NCBI RefSeq assembly: GCF_010730955.1
Contig: NZ_AP022577.1
Span: 310,001-374,000 of the forward strand
DNA from: Mycolicibacterium aubagnense
GTDB taxonomy: Bacteria; Actinomycetota; Actinomycetes; Mycobacteriales; Mycobacteriaceae
Length of the DNA stretch: 64,000 nucleotides
Direction of reading: 5' to 3'
The position numbers and the translations under genes were made by a program. This document shows positions 38,429 through 49,595 of this stretch, one piece after another; the stretch's first letter is position 1, and the number at the start of each line of letters is the position of its first letter. The notes under the pieces are model-generated. The model ran no database searches. It saw only the letters and a list, made by a program, of their open reading frames with translations, and was not told the origin of the DNA.

Positions 38429-38623
38429 ATGAGGCAATCCAAGGCATCTCGCGACCAGTTGATGACCCAGCTGCGCAACGCCTACGAAAGTGGCGCCAGC
38501 ATCAGGTCGTTGGCGGCCACGTCCGGCAAATCCTACGGGTCGGTGCACAGCATGTTGGTGCAGTCGGGCGCCGTCATGCGCAGCCGCGGCGGCCCGAATC
38601 ACCGCAGCCGCAAGGTCGCCTGA
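38429..38623 (+). CDS. Small helix-turn-helix protein (Rv1473A-like)
   Basis: 64 residues from the ATG at 38429. The centre is a helix-turn-helix, YESGASIRSLAATSGKSYGSVHSMLVQSG, and the ends are basic (NHRSRKVA). It is the size and position of Rv1473A, a proposed transcriptional regulator. GGGG lies just upstream, 97 bases after the ABC-F stop. The DNA target is unknown. Confidence 0.8.
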   Translation: MRQSKASRDQLMTQLRNAYESGASIRSLAATSGKSYGSVHSMLVQSGAVMRSRGGPNHRSRKVA

Positions 38624-38649
38624 ACGCCCTTGCGGCTCAGCCCCTTTCG

Positions 38650-38712
38650 CCGCGAATAGACATTCGCGGAGCCGTCTTGCGCGTTCGGCGGTGCGCACAA
38701 GACGGTCTCCGC
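38650..38712. terminator. Two overlapping hairpins, bidirectional terminator
   Basis: First dyad: CCGCGAAT (38650-38657) / ATTCGCGG (38662-38669) with a four-base loop. Second: GCGGAGCCGTCTTGCGCG (38666-38683) against the strand 38694-38712, near-perfect with one bulge and one mismatch. The two share 38666-38669, so both cannot form fully at once. They lie between the converging HTH gene and the monooxygenase gene. Confidence 0.65.
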
Positions 38713-38736
38713 GGCTTCATAAGCCGTTAGCGGACG

Positions 38737-40449
38737 CTAGATTTCGTCCGTCAGCCGGAGCGGGGCGATGACGTCGAAGACATCGCCGGGGCCGGGATTT
38801 GTCGGGGATGTCGCCCCGCCGAGTTGGTCCATCACGGCCCACACGGCGTTGAGTGCCGTGGTGATCGCGCCCTCGGCCCATCCCGCCGTCCACGAGATAT
38901 CGTCCCCGGCCAGGTAGATACCGCGATGGCGCGCGTCGAGATCGCGCTGCATGAAGTGGGTGTAGAGCGTCTCCTGGTAGCGGTAGTGGCCCGGCAGGTT
39001 CGCCTTGAACGCACCCATGAAGTTGCGCTCGGTCTCCCACGACACCGTCTTCGGTGTCTCGATGATGTGACTGCGGATGTCGACGTTCGGGTAGATCGCC
39101 TGTAGTGACTTGAGCATGAGGTCCATGCGCTCGGTCGCGTTCAGCGGCACGATCTTCCGGGAGTCGTCCTCCCAGGTGTACGAGAGGCAGATGACGCCGG
39201 GCTTCTCGTTGCCGGCCGCGTCGAGCCCCTGATCCAGCAGATAGGTGCCACGGCTCATCCGGTCGGTCAGCGTCATCGACATGACGTCGCGGCCCTGGGC
39301 GTCCTTGTCCTTCCAGAACGGGCGGTCGACCAAGACGAACACCTTCGACGAACCCATGTAGTGCGTCTGCTCGATGGCCGACCACACGTTCGGCGGGAAC
39401 AGGTCGTCGTCGCAGCGAATGTTGTTGAGCAGCATCCACGATTGGGCGGTGACGATGACAGCGTCGTAGGTGCGCGTCTCCCCGTCGGCGTCGGTGATCG
39501 TGTAGCGGTTGGGATGGGTACGCCGGATGTCGGTGACGGCGCCCCGGGTCCGGCCGCCGTGCAGTGTTTCGAGCGACGTGCCGGCCGGCCAGTGGGCGAG
39601 GCGTTCAGGGGAGCGCTGCCACAGGCGAAGCGGTAGCTGCTGGGAACCGCCCACCACGCCGCGGTGGTTGTCGTCGGCCTCGGTGAGGACGACGCGCAGA
39701 ATCTCGAGCATCGAGCTCGGGTAGTCGGTGTCCCAGCCGCCGGTGCCGAAGCCGACCTTGCCGAAGATCTCGCGCAGCTCGAAGGACTGGAAGTGGTGCG
39801 ACTTGGTCAGGAAGCCCCAGAACGTCTCGTCGTCGAGTTCACGAACCAGCTTGTCCCACGCCGACTTCAGCGCCTGGGTGTCGCGCTCGCGGATGGCGTG
39901 CTGGATCGCGTGCAGATCGGCGCCGTCCTCGAGCGTCTTGCGCCATGCGTCGGCCACGTCGGTGAAGGCCGGTGGCAGGTCGGCGAGTTTCTCGGCGTAG
40001 TACGTCCGGCCCTTGAGGTCGACGACGGTGCTGGGCGCCGCGACCGAGAGCGGGTTCGGGAATTCGATGGTCTCGATGCCGACCTTGTCGAAGTACTCGT
40101 AGAGCGTCGTCGAGGTGGGCGGGAACCGCATGGCACCCATTTCGGCCACCGCGTCGGGGGCGTGCTCGAACGGGATGGACCGCATCCGGCCGCCGATCTG
40201 ATCAGCCTCGTAGACAACGGGTTTGAGGCCCATCTTCATGAGCTCGTAGGCGGCGGTGATGCCGGCGCAGCCGGCGCCGACGATCGCGACCTCGGTGCCG
40301 TGGCGGTCGGCGGGGATGGAGCCGAGGCCCTCGGCCGAGGACACGTAGTCGTCGTAGGCGAAGGGGTAGTCCGGCCCGAACATCGTGATGGGCTTGGCTG
40401 CCGGCTCGTCGGACAGCTGGGTTTCTGCGATGGGCTGGGGGACCGTCAT
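38737..40449 (-). CDS. FAD-dependent amino-acid 2-monooxygenase (arginine or lysine type)
   Basis: 570 residues, similar in size to lysine/tryptophan 2-monooxygenases, which oxidatively decarboxylate an L-amino acid to the one-carbon-shorter amide. After a ~50-residue N-terminal tail (with FAYDDYVSSAEGLGSIPADR, typical of this subgroup) comes the FAD motif VAIVGAGCAGITAAYELMKM and VVYEADQIGGRMRS. A C-terminal FAD segment GIYLAGDDISWTAGWAEGAI follows. The neighbouring amidase (ATGA overlap at 40446-40449) and the ureohydrolase at 44953 point to arginine as substrate. The substrate is inferred from context, not from residues. Confidence 0.85.
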   Translation of the reverse strand: MTVPQPIAETQLSDEPAAKPITMFGPDYPFAYDDYVSSAEGLGSIPADRHGTEVAIVGAGCAGITAAYELMKMGLKPVVYEADQIGGRMRSIPFEHAPDAVAEMGAMRFPPTSTTLYEYFDKVGIETIEFPNPLSVAAPSTVVDLKGRTYYAEKLADLPPAFTDVADAWRKTLEDGADLHAIQHAIRERDTQALKSAWDKLVRELDDETFWGFLTKSHHFQSFELREIFGKVGFGTGGWDTDYPSSMLEILRVVLTEADDNHRGVVGGSQQLPLRLWQRSPERLAHWPAGTSLETLHGGRTRGAVTDIRRTHPNRYTITDADGETRTYDAVIVTAQSWMLLNNIRCDDDLFPPNVWSAIEQTHYMGSSKVFVLVDRPFWKDKDAQGRDVMSMTLTDRMSRGTYLLDQGLDAAGNEKPGVICLSYTWEDDSRKIVPLNATERMDLMLKSLQAIYPNVDIRSHIIETPKTVSWETERNFMGAFKANLPGHYRYQETLYTHFMQRDLDARHRGIYLAGDDISWTAGWAEGAITTALNAVWAVMDQLGGATSPTNPGPGDVFDVIAPLRLTDEI

Positions 40450-41240
40450 CGGGTGTGGTTCTCCTGGTAGAGGTCTCGGCGGCGATCGCTGAGATGGGTG
40501 TTGACGGCGCGGGACACGGCTACCGCGCCGGGATCGACGTGAGTGACGAGGAGTTCCTCGGTGCGGCCACCGCGACTCAGTTCGGTTGTGTCGGGCGCGA
40601 TGGTGCAACTCAGTCCGCAGTACTCGAGGCCGTTCTCGAACCCCGTGCGGTTGACGTACGACAGAAACAGCTGGCTTTCGTAGGCGCGTGCCGGAACGAT
40701 GTGCGTCGCAACGAAACTCCACGGCTCCATCAGTCCGGTGGGGACGACGAGCCACTGGGTGCCGGCGTCGGCGTGGGCGCGGGCGTTCTCGGGGAATTCG
40801 ATGTCGTAGCAGATCAGCAGTCCGCAGGTGATGCCATCGAGCTCGAACTGCGTGACCCACTGCGGGCCCGGGGTGAAGAAGTCGCGGTCGAAGCCGTACA
40901 GATGGGTCTTGCGGTAGTTGGCCAGCGATTGGCCGTCGCGGTCGACGACCTGGACGCTGTTGTACGGCTTACCCGTTGTCGCTTCGGGATAGCCGTAGAC
41001 CACGGCGACTCCGGTGTCGCGCGCAATCTGCTGGACTGCCTGGAAGATCGGGCCGTCGGCGGGCTCGGCGCGCTCGGCGATCGCGGTGCCGATGTTGTAA
41101 CCGGTGGCGGACATCTCGGGTGTGATGACGATCCGGCAGCCGGTGGCGGCGGCCCGTCTGGCCGCCGACGCGATGGCGGCGAGGTTCTCGGCGACGGTCC
41201 CGGATTCCTGGGGACCTTGGAACGTGCCGACGGTGATCAT
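40446..41240 (-). CDS. Nitrilase-superfamily amidase, candidate 4-guanidinobutyramidase
   Basis: 264 residues with the complete Glu-Lys-Cys triad: Glu42 (VITPEMSATG), Lys111 (NYRKTHLYG) and Cys144 (GLLICYDIEFPE). It would hydrolyse the amide made by the adjacent monooxygenase to the free acid and ammonia. It is translationally coupled at both ends: the APC permease stop abuts its ATG (TAG then ATG), and its own stop overlaps the monooxygenase start. This order permease-amidase-monooxygenase supports uptake and degradation of one amino acid. Confidence 0.88.
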   Translation of the reverse strand: MITVGTFQGPQESGTVAENLAAIASAARRAAATGCRIVITPEMSATGYNIGTAIAERAEPADGPIFQAVQQIARDTGVAVVYGYPEATTGKPYNSVQVVDRDGQSLANYRKTHLYGFDRDFFTPGPQWVTQFELDGITCGLLICYDIEFPENARAHADAGTQWLVVPTGLMEPWSFVATHIVPARAYESQLFLSYVNRTGFENGLEYCGLSCTIAPDTTELSRGGRTEELLVTHVDPGAVAVSRAVNTHLSDRRRDLYQENHTR

Positions 41241-42680
41241 CTATGCAGTGTCCACTCGTAGCTTGGATTTCTTGATGCTGTAGCCGAAGTAGACCGCGAG
41301 GCCGAGGGCACCCCAGATGCCGAACGCGATCCACGTCGCGATGGGCAGCGCCCACATCAGGTAGCAGCAGAAGAGAAAGCCCAGCACCGGCGCGACGGGG
41401 AACAGCCGCAGCCGGAACGTGCGGTCGAGGTCCGGCCGCGTCCGCCGCAGGATGATGACGGCGATGTTGACCAGGGCGAAGGCGAACAGGCAGCCGATCG
41501 AGGTGGCATTGGCGAGTTCACCCAGCGACACGAAGCCGGCCAGCAGCGACACGACGACGCCGCAGATGACGATGTTCCAGGTCGGCACGAAGGTCCTGGG
41601 GTTGATCTTGGCAAACAGCGCGGGCACCAGACCGTCGACGGCCATGGTGTAGAGGATGCGGGTCTGTCCGTACTGGACGGCGAGGACGACGCTCGCGATG
41701 GCGATGACGGCCCCGATGGACAGGATGATGGCCGGCACGTTGCTGCTGGTGATGCCGCTGAGCGCGACGGCCAGGGTGGCGCCCTCGTCGGCGCTGAACT
41801 TGGTCCAGCTCATCGCGCCGAGCGCGGCCAGCGCGACAGCGAGGTACAGGACGGTGACGATCAGCAGCGAGGCCATGATGGCGCGCGGCAGGTCGCGCTT
41901 CGGGTTCTTGGCCTCGTTGCCGGCCGTGGACGCCGCGTCGAAGCCGATGTAGGAGAAGAAGACCTGCGAGGCCGCCGCGGACACGCCGACGAAACCGAGC
42001 GGCATGAACGGGGTGAGGTTGCCGGCCTTGAACGCGGTGAAGGCAACGGCGCAGAAGAACACCAGGACGACGCACTTGAGGATGACCATCGCGGTGTTGA
42101 CGACGGCAGATTCGGACGCCCCTTTGAGCAGCAGGATCGACGCGAGCACGACGATCGCGATGGCCGGCAGGTTGATGACGCCGCCCTCGCCGGGCGCGCC
42201 GGTGACGGCGGCGGGGAGTTCGATGCCGAGGAGCTGCTGCAGCAGCGTGTTGATGTAGCCGCCCCAGCCGACGGCCACAGCCGCGACGGACACGCCGTAC
42301 TCGAGCATCAGACACCAGCCGCACACCCAGGCCCAGAACTCACCCATGGTGGCGTAGGCGTAGGAGTAGGAGCTTCCGGAGACCGGGATGGTGCCGGCGA
42401 GCTCGGCGTACGACAGTGCCGAGAACAGCGCGGTGACGGCGGCGAGGATGAACGAGAGCAGGACCGCAGGACCGGCTTTCGGCACGGCGGCACCGAGAAT
42501 GACGAAGATTCCGGTGCCGAGCGTGGCGCCGATCGACAGGGCGGTCAGATGGACGAATCCCATCGACCGTTTGAGGTGGGGTCCGTCGGTGGTTTCGTTC
42601 GCGGCGACGATGTCGTCAACCGACTTTTGTGCGCTCATGGCGCGCAGAATGCCCGGCCGTCGGGCCTGGATGATGGCCAA
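41241..42680 (-). CDS. APC-family amino-acid permease
   Basis: 479 residues with about 12 membrane helices, cationic amino-acid transporter (CAT-like) type. Signatures: GFVHLTALSIGATLGTGIFVILGAAV at the first helix, PVSGSSYSYAYATMGEFWAWVCGW, and FFSYIGFDAASTAGNEAKNPKRDLPRAI. The last motif is characteristic of the CAT subgroup, which carries arginine and lysine. I list the TTG at 42680, which has GGAG seven bases upstream; an ATG at 42638 would shorten it by 14 residues. First gene of the minus-strand unit. Confidence 0.9.
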   Translation of the reverse strand: MAIIQARRPGILRAMSAQKSVDDIVAANETTDGPHLKRSMGFVHLTALSIGATLGTGIFVILGAAVPKAGPAVLLSFILAAVTALFSALSYAELAGTIPVSGSSYSYAYATMGEFWAWVCGWCLMLEYGVSVAAVAVGWGGYINTLLQQLLGIELPAAVTGAPGEGGVINLPAIAIVVLASILLLKGASESAVVNTAMVILKCVVLVFFCAVAFTAFKAGNLTPFMPLGFVGVSAAASQVFFSYIGFDAASTAGNEAKNPKRDLPRAIMASLLIVTVLYLAVALAALGAMSWTKFSADEGATLAVALSGITSSNVPAIILSIGAVIAIASVVLAVQYGQTRILYTMAVDGLVPALFAKINPRTFVPTWNIVICGVVVSLLAGFVSLGELANATSIGCLFAFALVNIAVIILRRTRPDLDRTFRLRLFPVAPVLGFLFCCYLMWALPIATWIAFGIWGALGLAVYFGYSIKKSKLRVDTA

Positions 42681-42775
42681 GGGAGAGCTCCGTGGAGAGG
42701 AGGGCGCGCCACGAGATTTGTGACTCGCGTAACAGAGTGCGGTACGTCACTCCGATCTGTCAACACGTGGAGTGA

Positions 42776-42796
42776 CCTAGGAAACAATTGTTGCCT
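42776..42796. promoter_or_regulatory. Candidate operator between APC and NCS1 permease genes
   Basis: GGAAACAA-TTGTTGCC (42780-42795) is a palindrome with one mismatch, inside CCTAGGAAACAATTGTTGCC. The same CCTAGGAAACAA string stands before the XRE-cupin gene. It lies 62-77 bases before the NCS1 start and 100-115 bases before the APC start, suitable for controlling both. Confidence 0.6.
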
Positions 42797-42857
42797 TCAC
42801 TGCGTCCGCTGCCTACTCTATGGAGCAGTGATCTGAGCCACATCAAAGGGGATGGCC

Positions 42858-44261
42858 ATGGCAGGTGCAATCGAGACCCGGTCCATCGACTGGATCCCGA
42901 ACCGGGAACGCCGGGGCAAGGTGCATCACCAGGCGCCGTTCTGGTTCACCGGGAACTTCGTGTTGACCACGATGGTCACGGGCTTCCTCGGGCCGGCCAA
43001 CGGCTTGTCCGCCGGGTGGTCGGTGCTGGCCGCGGTCGCGGGCGCCTGCTTCGGGACGCTCTTCATGTGCTTCCACGCCAACCAGGGCCCCACAATGGGC
43101 CTGCCGCAGATGATCCAATCGCGTGCCCAGTTCGGCTCGCGCGGCGCCCTCGTCCCGTTTGTCGCCGTGATCTTCGTGTACATCGGCTTCAACGTCTTCA
43201 ACACAATCCTGGCGACCTCGGGCTTCAAGACGGTCTTCGCCGGCCCCAACTGGCTCTGGTACCTCGGGCTGATGGTGGCGGCCATCGTCATCGCCGTCGT
43301 CGGCTTCGACCTCATGATGGTCGTGCAGCGGTGGCTGACCTACCTGCTGATCATCGTGTTCGGCGTCCTGACCGTCTATGCGCTGTCGACGTTGCACTTG
43401 AATGCCGCCGTTCCGGACGGCGGCACGTTCGCCCTGACGGTTTTCCTGATGCAGTTCGCCGCGGCGGCCGGCTATCAGATCTCCTACGCGGTGTACGTGT
43501 CCGACTACTCGCGATACCTGCCCGAGAACACCTCGGCCAAGCACGTCATCTGGTGGACGTATCTGGGCGCGGCCGGCTCGTCGGTGTGGCTGATGTCGTT
43601 CGGCGCGGTGCTGGCATCGGCACTGCCGACGCCGGACGCGATCGCCTCGATCCAGACTGTCGGCAACCAATTATTGCCCGGCTTCGGCACTTTCACCGTC
43701 GTGGTGTCCTCGGTGGCGCTGGTGACGATCATGTCCGTCAACGCCTACGGGGCGAGCCTGACGAGCATGAGTGCCCTCGACGCCTTCCGTCCGATCACCC
43801 CGACCGTGCGGTTGCGCGTCATCGGCATCGCGCTCACGTCGTTCATCGCGTTCGTCGTCGCGTTGTCGCTGCCCGCGGGTTACCTCGAGTCGTTCAACGT
43901 CTTCGTGCTGCTCATGCTGTACTTCCTGATCCCGTGGACCGCGGTCAATCTGGTGGACTTCTATTTCGTCCGGCACGGGCACTACTCGATTGTCGACATC
44001 TTCCGGCCGGATGGGATCTACGGCCGCTGGTCGTGGCGTGGACTGGCCGCCTACCTCCTGGGCATGGTGTCGATGGTGCCGTTCGTCTCGCTGACGTTCT
44101 TCGAGGGTTCCATCGCCAAGATGCTTGGGGGAGTGGATATCTCGTTCATCGTAGGCCTGGCGGTGTCGGGGCTGGCGTACTACATCCTGACGCGCGGCGT
44201 CGATCTGAGTGGCGAGCATGCCGCTGTCGACCGCAGCCGTCAGGAACTGGCCGCCGCATAG
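42858..44261 (+). CDS. NCS1-family nucleobase/cation symporter
   Basis: 467 residues with about 12 membrane helices. Starts at the ATG at 42858, since AAAGGGG lies six bases upstream; an ATG two codons earlier would abut that site. Family features are the WFTGNFVLTTMVTGFLGP first helix, ANQGPTMGLPQMIQSRAQFGSRG and YVSDYSRYLPENTSAKHVIWW. NCS1 proteins import cytosine, purines, allantoin, hydantoins or thiamine. In this cluster a guanidino compound or urea-cycle metabolite is possible but unproven. Confidence 0.88.
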   Translation: MAGAIETRSIDWIPNRERRGKVHHQAPFWFTGNFVLTTMVTGFLGPANGLSAGWSVLAAVAGACFGTLFMCFHANQGPTMGLPQMIQSRAQFGSRGALVPFVAVIFVYIGFNVFNTILATSGFKTVFAGPNWLWYLGLMVAAIVIAVVGFDLMMVVQRWLTYLLIIVFGVLTVYALSTLHLNAAVPDGGTFALTVFLMQFAAAAGYQISYAVYVSDYSRYLPENTSAKHVIWWTYLGAAGSSVWLMSFGAVLASALPTPDAIASIQTVGNQLLPGFGTFTVVVSSVALVTIMSVNAYGASLTSMSALDAFRPITPTVRLRVIGIALTSFIAFVVALSLPAGYLESFNVFVLLMLYFLIPWTAVNLVDFYFVRHGHYSIVDIFRPDGIYGRWSWRGLAAYLLGMVSMVPFVSLTFFEGSIAKMLGGVDISFIVGLAVSGLAYYILTRGVDLSGEHAAVDRSRQELAAA

Positions 44262-44267
44262 CGGCGG

Positions 44268-44864
44268 CTATTCGGCCTCGGCCAGCCGCCGGTGGGCCAG
44301 GGCCGGGGTCAGCACCCACAACACCTTCGCGCCGGACTGTGCGTCGGCGTGGAAGGCATGCGGGCGATCGGCCTCGAAGGTCAGCGCATCGCCCTGGTTG
44401 AGGGTGATGCGGCTGCCGTTGCCCTCGACGAAATCGATGTGCAGCCGGCCCTCGATGACCATGGCGAACTCCACCTCGGCCGGTAGCGAGTAGGTGTCGG
44501 TGCCGCTGCCGCCGCCGGGTTCGATGTCGCTCAGCAGGACCTGGAAGCGCCGCTCGCCCGTCGGGGTCAGCTGAAACTCGCTCATCTTCGTGCCGCCGAA
44601 TTCGATGGGCGGGTACGCCCCGGCGCGGACCACCTCGCCGACGGGTGTTTCGTCGAAGAGCGAGCCGACCTGCAATTCCAGCGCGTCGCAGATGCGGATG
44701 AGCGCGGCGACCGACGCGTTGGACTGGCCGCGCTCGACCTTTGACAGATAGCCCTTGGTCACGCCACTGGTCGCGGCGAGTTCGTCGAGAGTCATGCGCT
44801 TGGCGCTGCGCGCAGCCTTCAACCGAGCGGCGATGGTCAGTTGTGTTGCCGGGGAACCGCCCAC
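44268..44864 (-). CDS. XRE-family regulator with C-terminal cupin sensor
   Basis: 198 residues. The N-terminal Xre helix-turn-helix is RMTLDELAATSGVTKGYLSKVERGQSNAS (residues ~22-50). The C-terminal cupin (about 115-190) has the paired strands TYSLPAEVEFAMVIEGRLHIDF and LNQGDALTFEADRPHAFHADA. E. coli PuuR, which controls putrescine use, has the same architecture. GTG start at 44864 with AGGAGG five bases upstream. It is the obvious regulator of the cluster and is divergent from the ureohydrolase. Confidence 0.9.
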   Translation of the reverse strand: MGGSPATQLTIAARLKAARSAKRMTLDELAATSGVTKGYLSKVERGQSNASVAALIRICDALELQVGSLFDETPVGEVVRAGAYPPIEFGGTKMSEFQLTPTGERRFQVLLSDIEPGGGSGTDTYSLPAEVEFAMVIEGRLHIDFVEGNGSRITLNQGDALTFEADRPHAFHADAQSGAKVLWVLTPALAHRRLAEAE

Positions 44865-44872
44865 AATTTCCT

Positions 44873-44917
44873 CCTAGGAAACAAAGGTTGACAATAATTC
44901 TACTGCCGGAAACAATG
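44873..44917. promoter_or_regulatory. Promoter-operator of the ureohydrolase gene with two GGAAACAA sites
   Basis: GGAAACAA occurs at 44877-44884 and 44908-44915. TTGACA (44888-44893) and AACAAT (44911-44916) with a 17-base spacer form a good promoter for the gene at 44953; the second GGAAACAA covers its -10. The first copy is within CCTAGGAAACAA, exactly as before the NCS1 gene. Confidence 0.6.
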
Positions 44918-44952
44918 AGACCCAAGCCACACGCCACGAATTTGGAGAACCG

Positions 44953-45963
44953 ATGAGCTTCGACCGGTACATCAAGACCACCGCACCCGACGGCCGCGAG
45001 ATCGTCGGCCAGGTCGATGCCAGCCGCTTTCCGCGCTATGCCGAACCGGCGACGTTTGCCCGCGTCCCGCGCCTGGATCAGGTGTCGGCACCGGACGTCA
45101 CGATCCTCGGCGTCCCATTCGACACCGGCGTGTCCTACCGCCCTGGTGCCCGCTTCGGTCCCGGCCACATCCGCGCGGCCTCGAAGCTGCTGCGGCCCTA
45201 CAACCAGGCGCTCGACGTGTCGCCGTTCGCCAATCAGCAGGTCGCCGACGCCGGCGACATCGGGGTCAACCCGTTCAACATCAACGAGGCGATCGAGACC
45301 ATCGACTCCGAGGTGACCGCGCTGCGCAAGGACGGCAGCGCCGTGCTGACGCTCGGCGGCGACCACACCATCGCCCTGCCCATCCTGCGCTCACTGCACC
45401 GCGACCACGGCCCCATCGCCGTGCTGCATTTCGACGCCCACCTGGACACCTGGGACACCTACTTCGGCGCGGCGTACACGCACGGCACCCCGTTCCGCCG
45501 GGCCAGCGAAGAGGGCCTCATCGACATGGAGCGCTCGCTGCACCTGGGTATCCGCGGCCCGCTCTACAGCAAGCAGGATCTCGAGGACGACGCGATCCTC
45601 GGTTTCCAGGTGATCCGGTCCGACGACTACGAGGTCGACGGGCTGGCCAGCGTGCGTGAGCGCATGGTCAAGCGCTTGACCGGCCAGGGCGGGCGAAGCG
45701 ACGGGAAAAGCGGCCCTCCGGTCTACGTCTCGGTCGACATCGACGTGCTCGACCCAGCGCACGCGCCCGGCACGGGCACGCCGGAAGCCGGGGGCCTGAC
45801 CTCGCGGGAACTGTTGCACTCGCTGCGTTCGCTCACCGGCCTGAACGTCGTCGGCGCCGACATCGTCGAGGTATCACCGGCCTATGACCACGCCGAGATG
45901 ACGGGAATCGCGGCCGCGCATGTCGGCTACGAGCTGCTGTCGGTGATGAGCGCGAACCGGTAA
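44953..45963 (+). CDS. Ureohydrolase (agmatinase/guanidinobutyrase family)
   Basis: 336 residues, Mn-dependent arginase fold. Metal ligands are all visible: His138 (GGDHT), Asp161, His163 and Asp165 (DAHLDTWD), and Asp262 and Asp264 ([18 protein letters not shown]). The family removes urea from agmatine, 4-guanidinobutyrate or related compounds. No arginine decarboxylase is in the cluster, whereas an amino-acid monooxygenase and amidase are, so 4-guanidinobutyrate is the likelier substrate and GABA the product. ATG start with GGAG five bases upstream. Confidence 0.92.
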   Translation: MSFDRYIKTTAPDGREIVGQVDASRFPRYAEPATFARVPRLDQVSAPDVTILGVPFDTGVSYRPGARFGPGHIRAASKLLRPYNQALDVSPFANQQVADAGDIGVNPFNINEAIETIDSEVTALRKDGSAVLTLGGDHTIALPILRSLHRDHGPIAVLHFDAHLDTWDTYFGAAYTHGTPFRRASEEGLIDMERSLHLGIRGPLYSKQDLEDDAILGFQVIRSDDYEVDGLASVRERMVKRLTGQGGRSDGKSGPPVYVSVDIDVLDPAHAPGTGTPEAGGLTSRELLHSLRSLTGLNVVGADIVEVSPAYDHAEMTGIAAAHVGYELLSVMSANR

Positions 45964-45970
45964 CTGCCGC

Positions 45971-46537
45971 TTACGGTTTGCGGCGCACCGACGCCTCGAC
46001 GATGTCGAGCACGGCGGCCAGGTCTTCGCCGGTCTGGCCCGAGGCGAGCCGCGCGATGAGGCCGTCGAGCACGAGGTCGAGATAGATGTGCAGCACTTCG
46101 GTGGGCACGTCGTCACGCAACGTGCCGGCGGCCTTCTTGCGCTCCAGGCGGGCGATGGTGGCCTGGTTGAGTTCCTCGTAGCGCTGCTGCCACTCGGCGC
46201 GGAACTCGGCGTCGGTGCGCAGCCGGCGGGCGATCTCCAGCCGGGTGCCCAGCCATTGGTAGTTCTCGGGTTTGGCGAGCATGTTCCGCATCACTTGGAC
46301 GAGGCCGTCCTTCTCGACGGTCTCGGCCATGCGCTCACCGTCCTCTTCGGCGAGCGCGAAGAACAGCGCGTCCTTGTCGCGGAAATGATGGAAGATCGCA
46401 CCGCGTGACATCGCGGTGGCTTCTTCCAGAAGCCGGACGGTCGCACCCTCGTACCCGAACTCGGAAAAACAGCGTCGGGCGCCGTCGAGGATCTGCGCTC
46501 GGCGGGCGGCGAGGTGGTCGTCACTTACTTTGGGCAC
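45971..46537 (-). CDS. TetR-family regulator (Rv1474c-like)
   Basis: 188 residues from the GTG at 46537, which has AGGAG upstream and gives the length I recall for Rv1474c. The N-terminal helix-turn-helix is GYEGATVRLLEEATAMSRGAIFHHFRDKDALF. The C-terminal ligand domain is helical and Leu/Arg-rich. It lies directly downstream of acn on the same strand, as in M. tuberculosis, and is likely tied to aconitase regulation. It converges on the ureohydrolase gene with a seven-base gap. Confidence 0.9.
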   Translation of the reverse strand: MPKVSDDHLAARRAQILDGARRCFSEFGYEGATVRLLEEATAMSRGAIFHHFRDKDALFFALAEEDGERMAETVEKDGLVQVMRNMLAKPENYQWLGTRLEIARRLRTDAEFRAEWQQRYEELNQATIARLERKKAAGTLRDDVPTEVLHIYLDLVLDGLIARLASGQTGEDLAAVLDIVEASVRRKP

Positions 46538-46555
46538 CAGGACTCCTACTGGTGA

Positions 46556-46598
46556 GCGGGTGGGTGGCACCCCGTCGTCCGGGGCACCACCCAACCGC
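46556..46598. terminator. Hairpin between acn and the TetR gene
   Basis: Arms 46556-46573 and 46581-46598 pair along 18 bases with three mismatches around a seven-base loop (GTCGTCC). It follows the acn stop by about 20 bases and precedes the TetR start, so it probably attenuates read-through. Confidence 0.55.
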
Positions 46599-46615
46599 TT
46601 CAGCCAGATATCGGA

Positions 46616-49444
<2,829 letters not shown>

Positions 49445-49582
49445 CTAGATCTCGCCGCGACGGGCTGTGTCAGCGGCGCGTTGCAACCCTAACAGTACGC
49501 TTGTCCTGTAGGCACCCGGGGGCGCCTTCCACAGTCTTGTTGGGTTCTGGGTGTGCCGTCAGGGAGTTCGTCGAAATTCCAG

Positions 49583-49588
49583 TACCGT
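49583..49588 (+). promoter_or_regulatory. -10 box of the Rv1476-like gene, leaderless
   Basis: TACCGT ends seven bases before the GTG at 49596; no ribosome binding site is present. Confidence 0.45.
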
Positions 49589-49595
49589 TTGCCCC

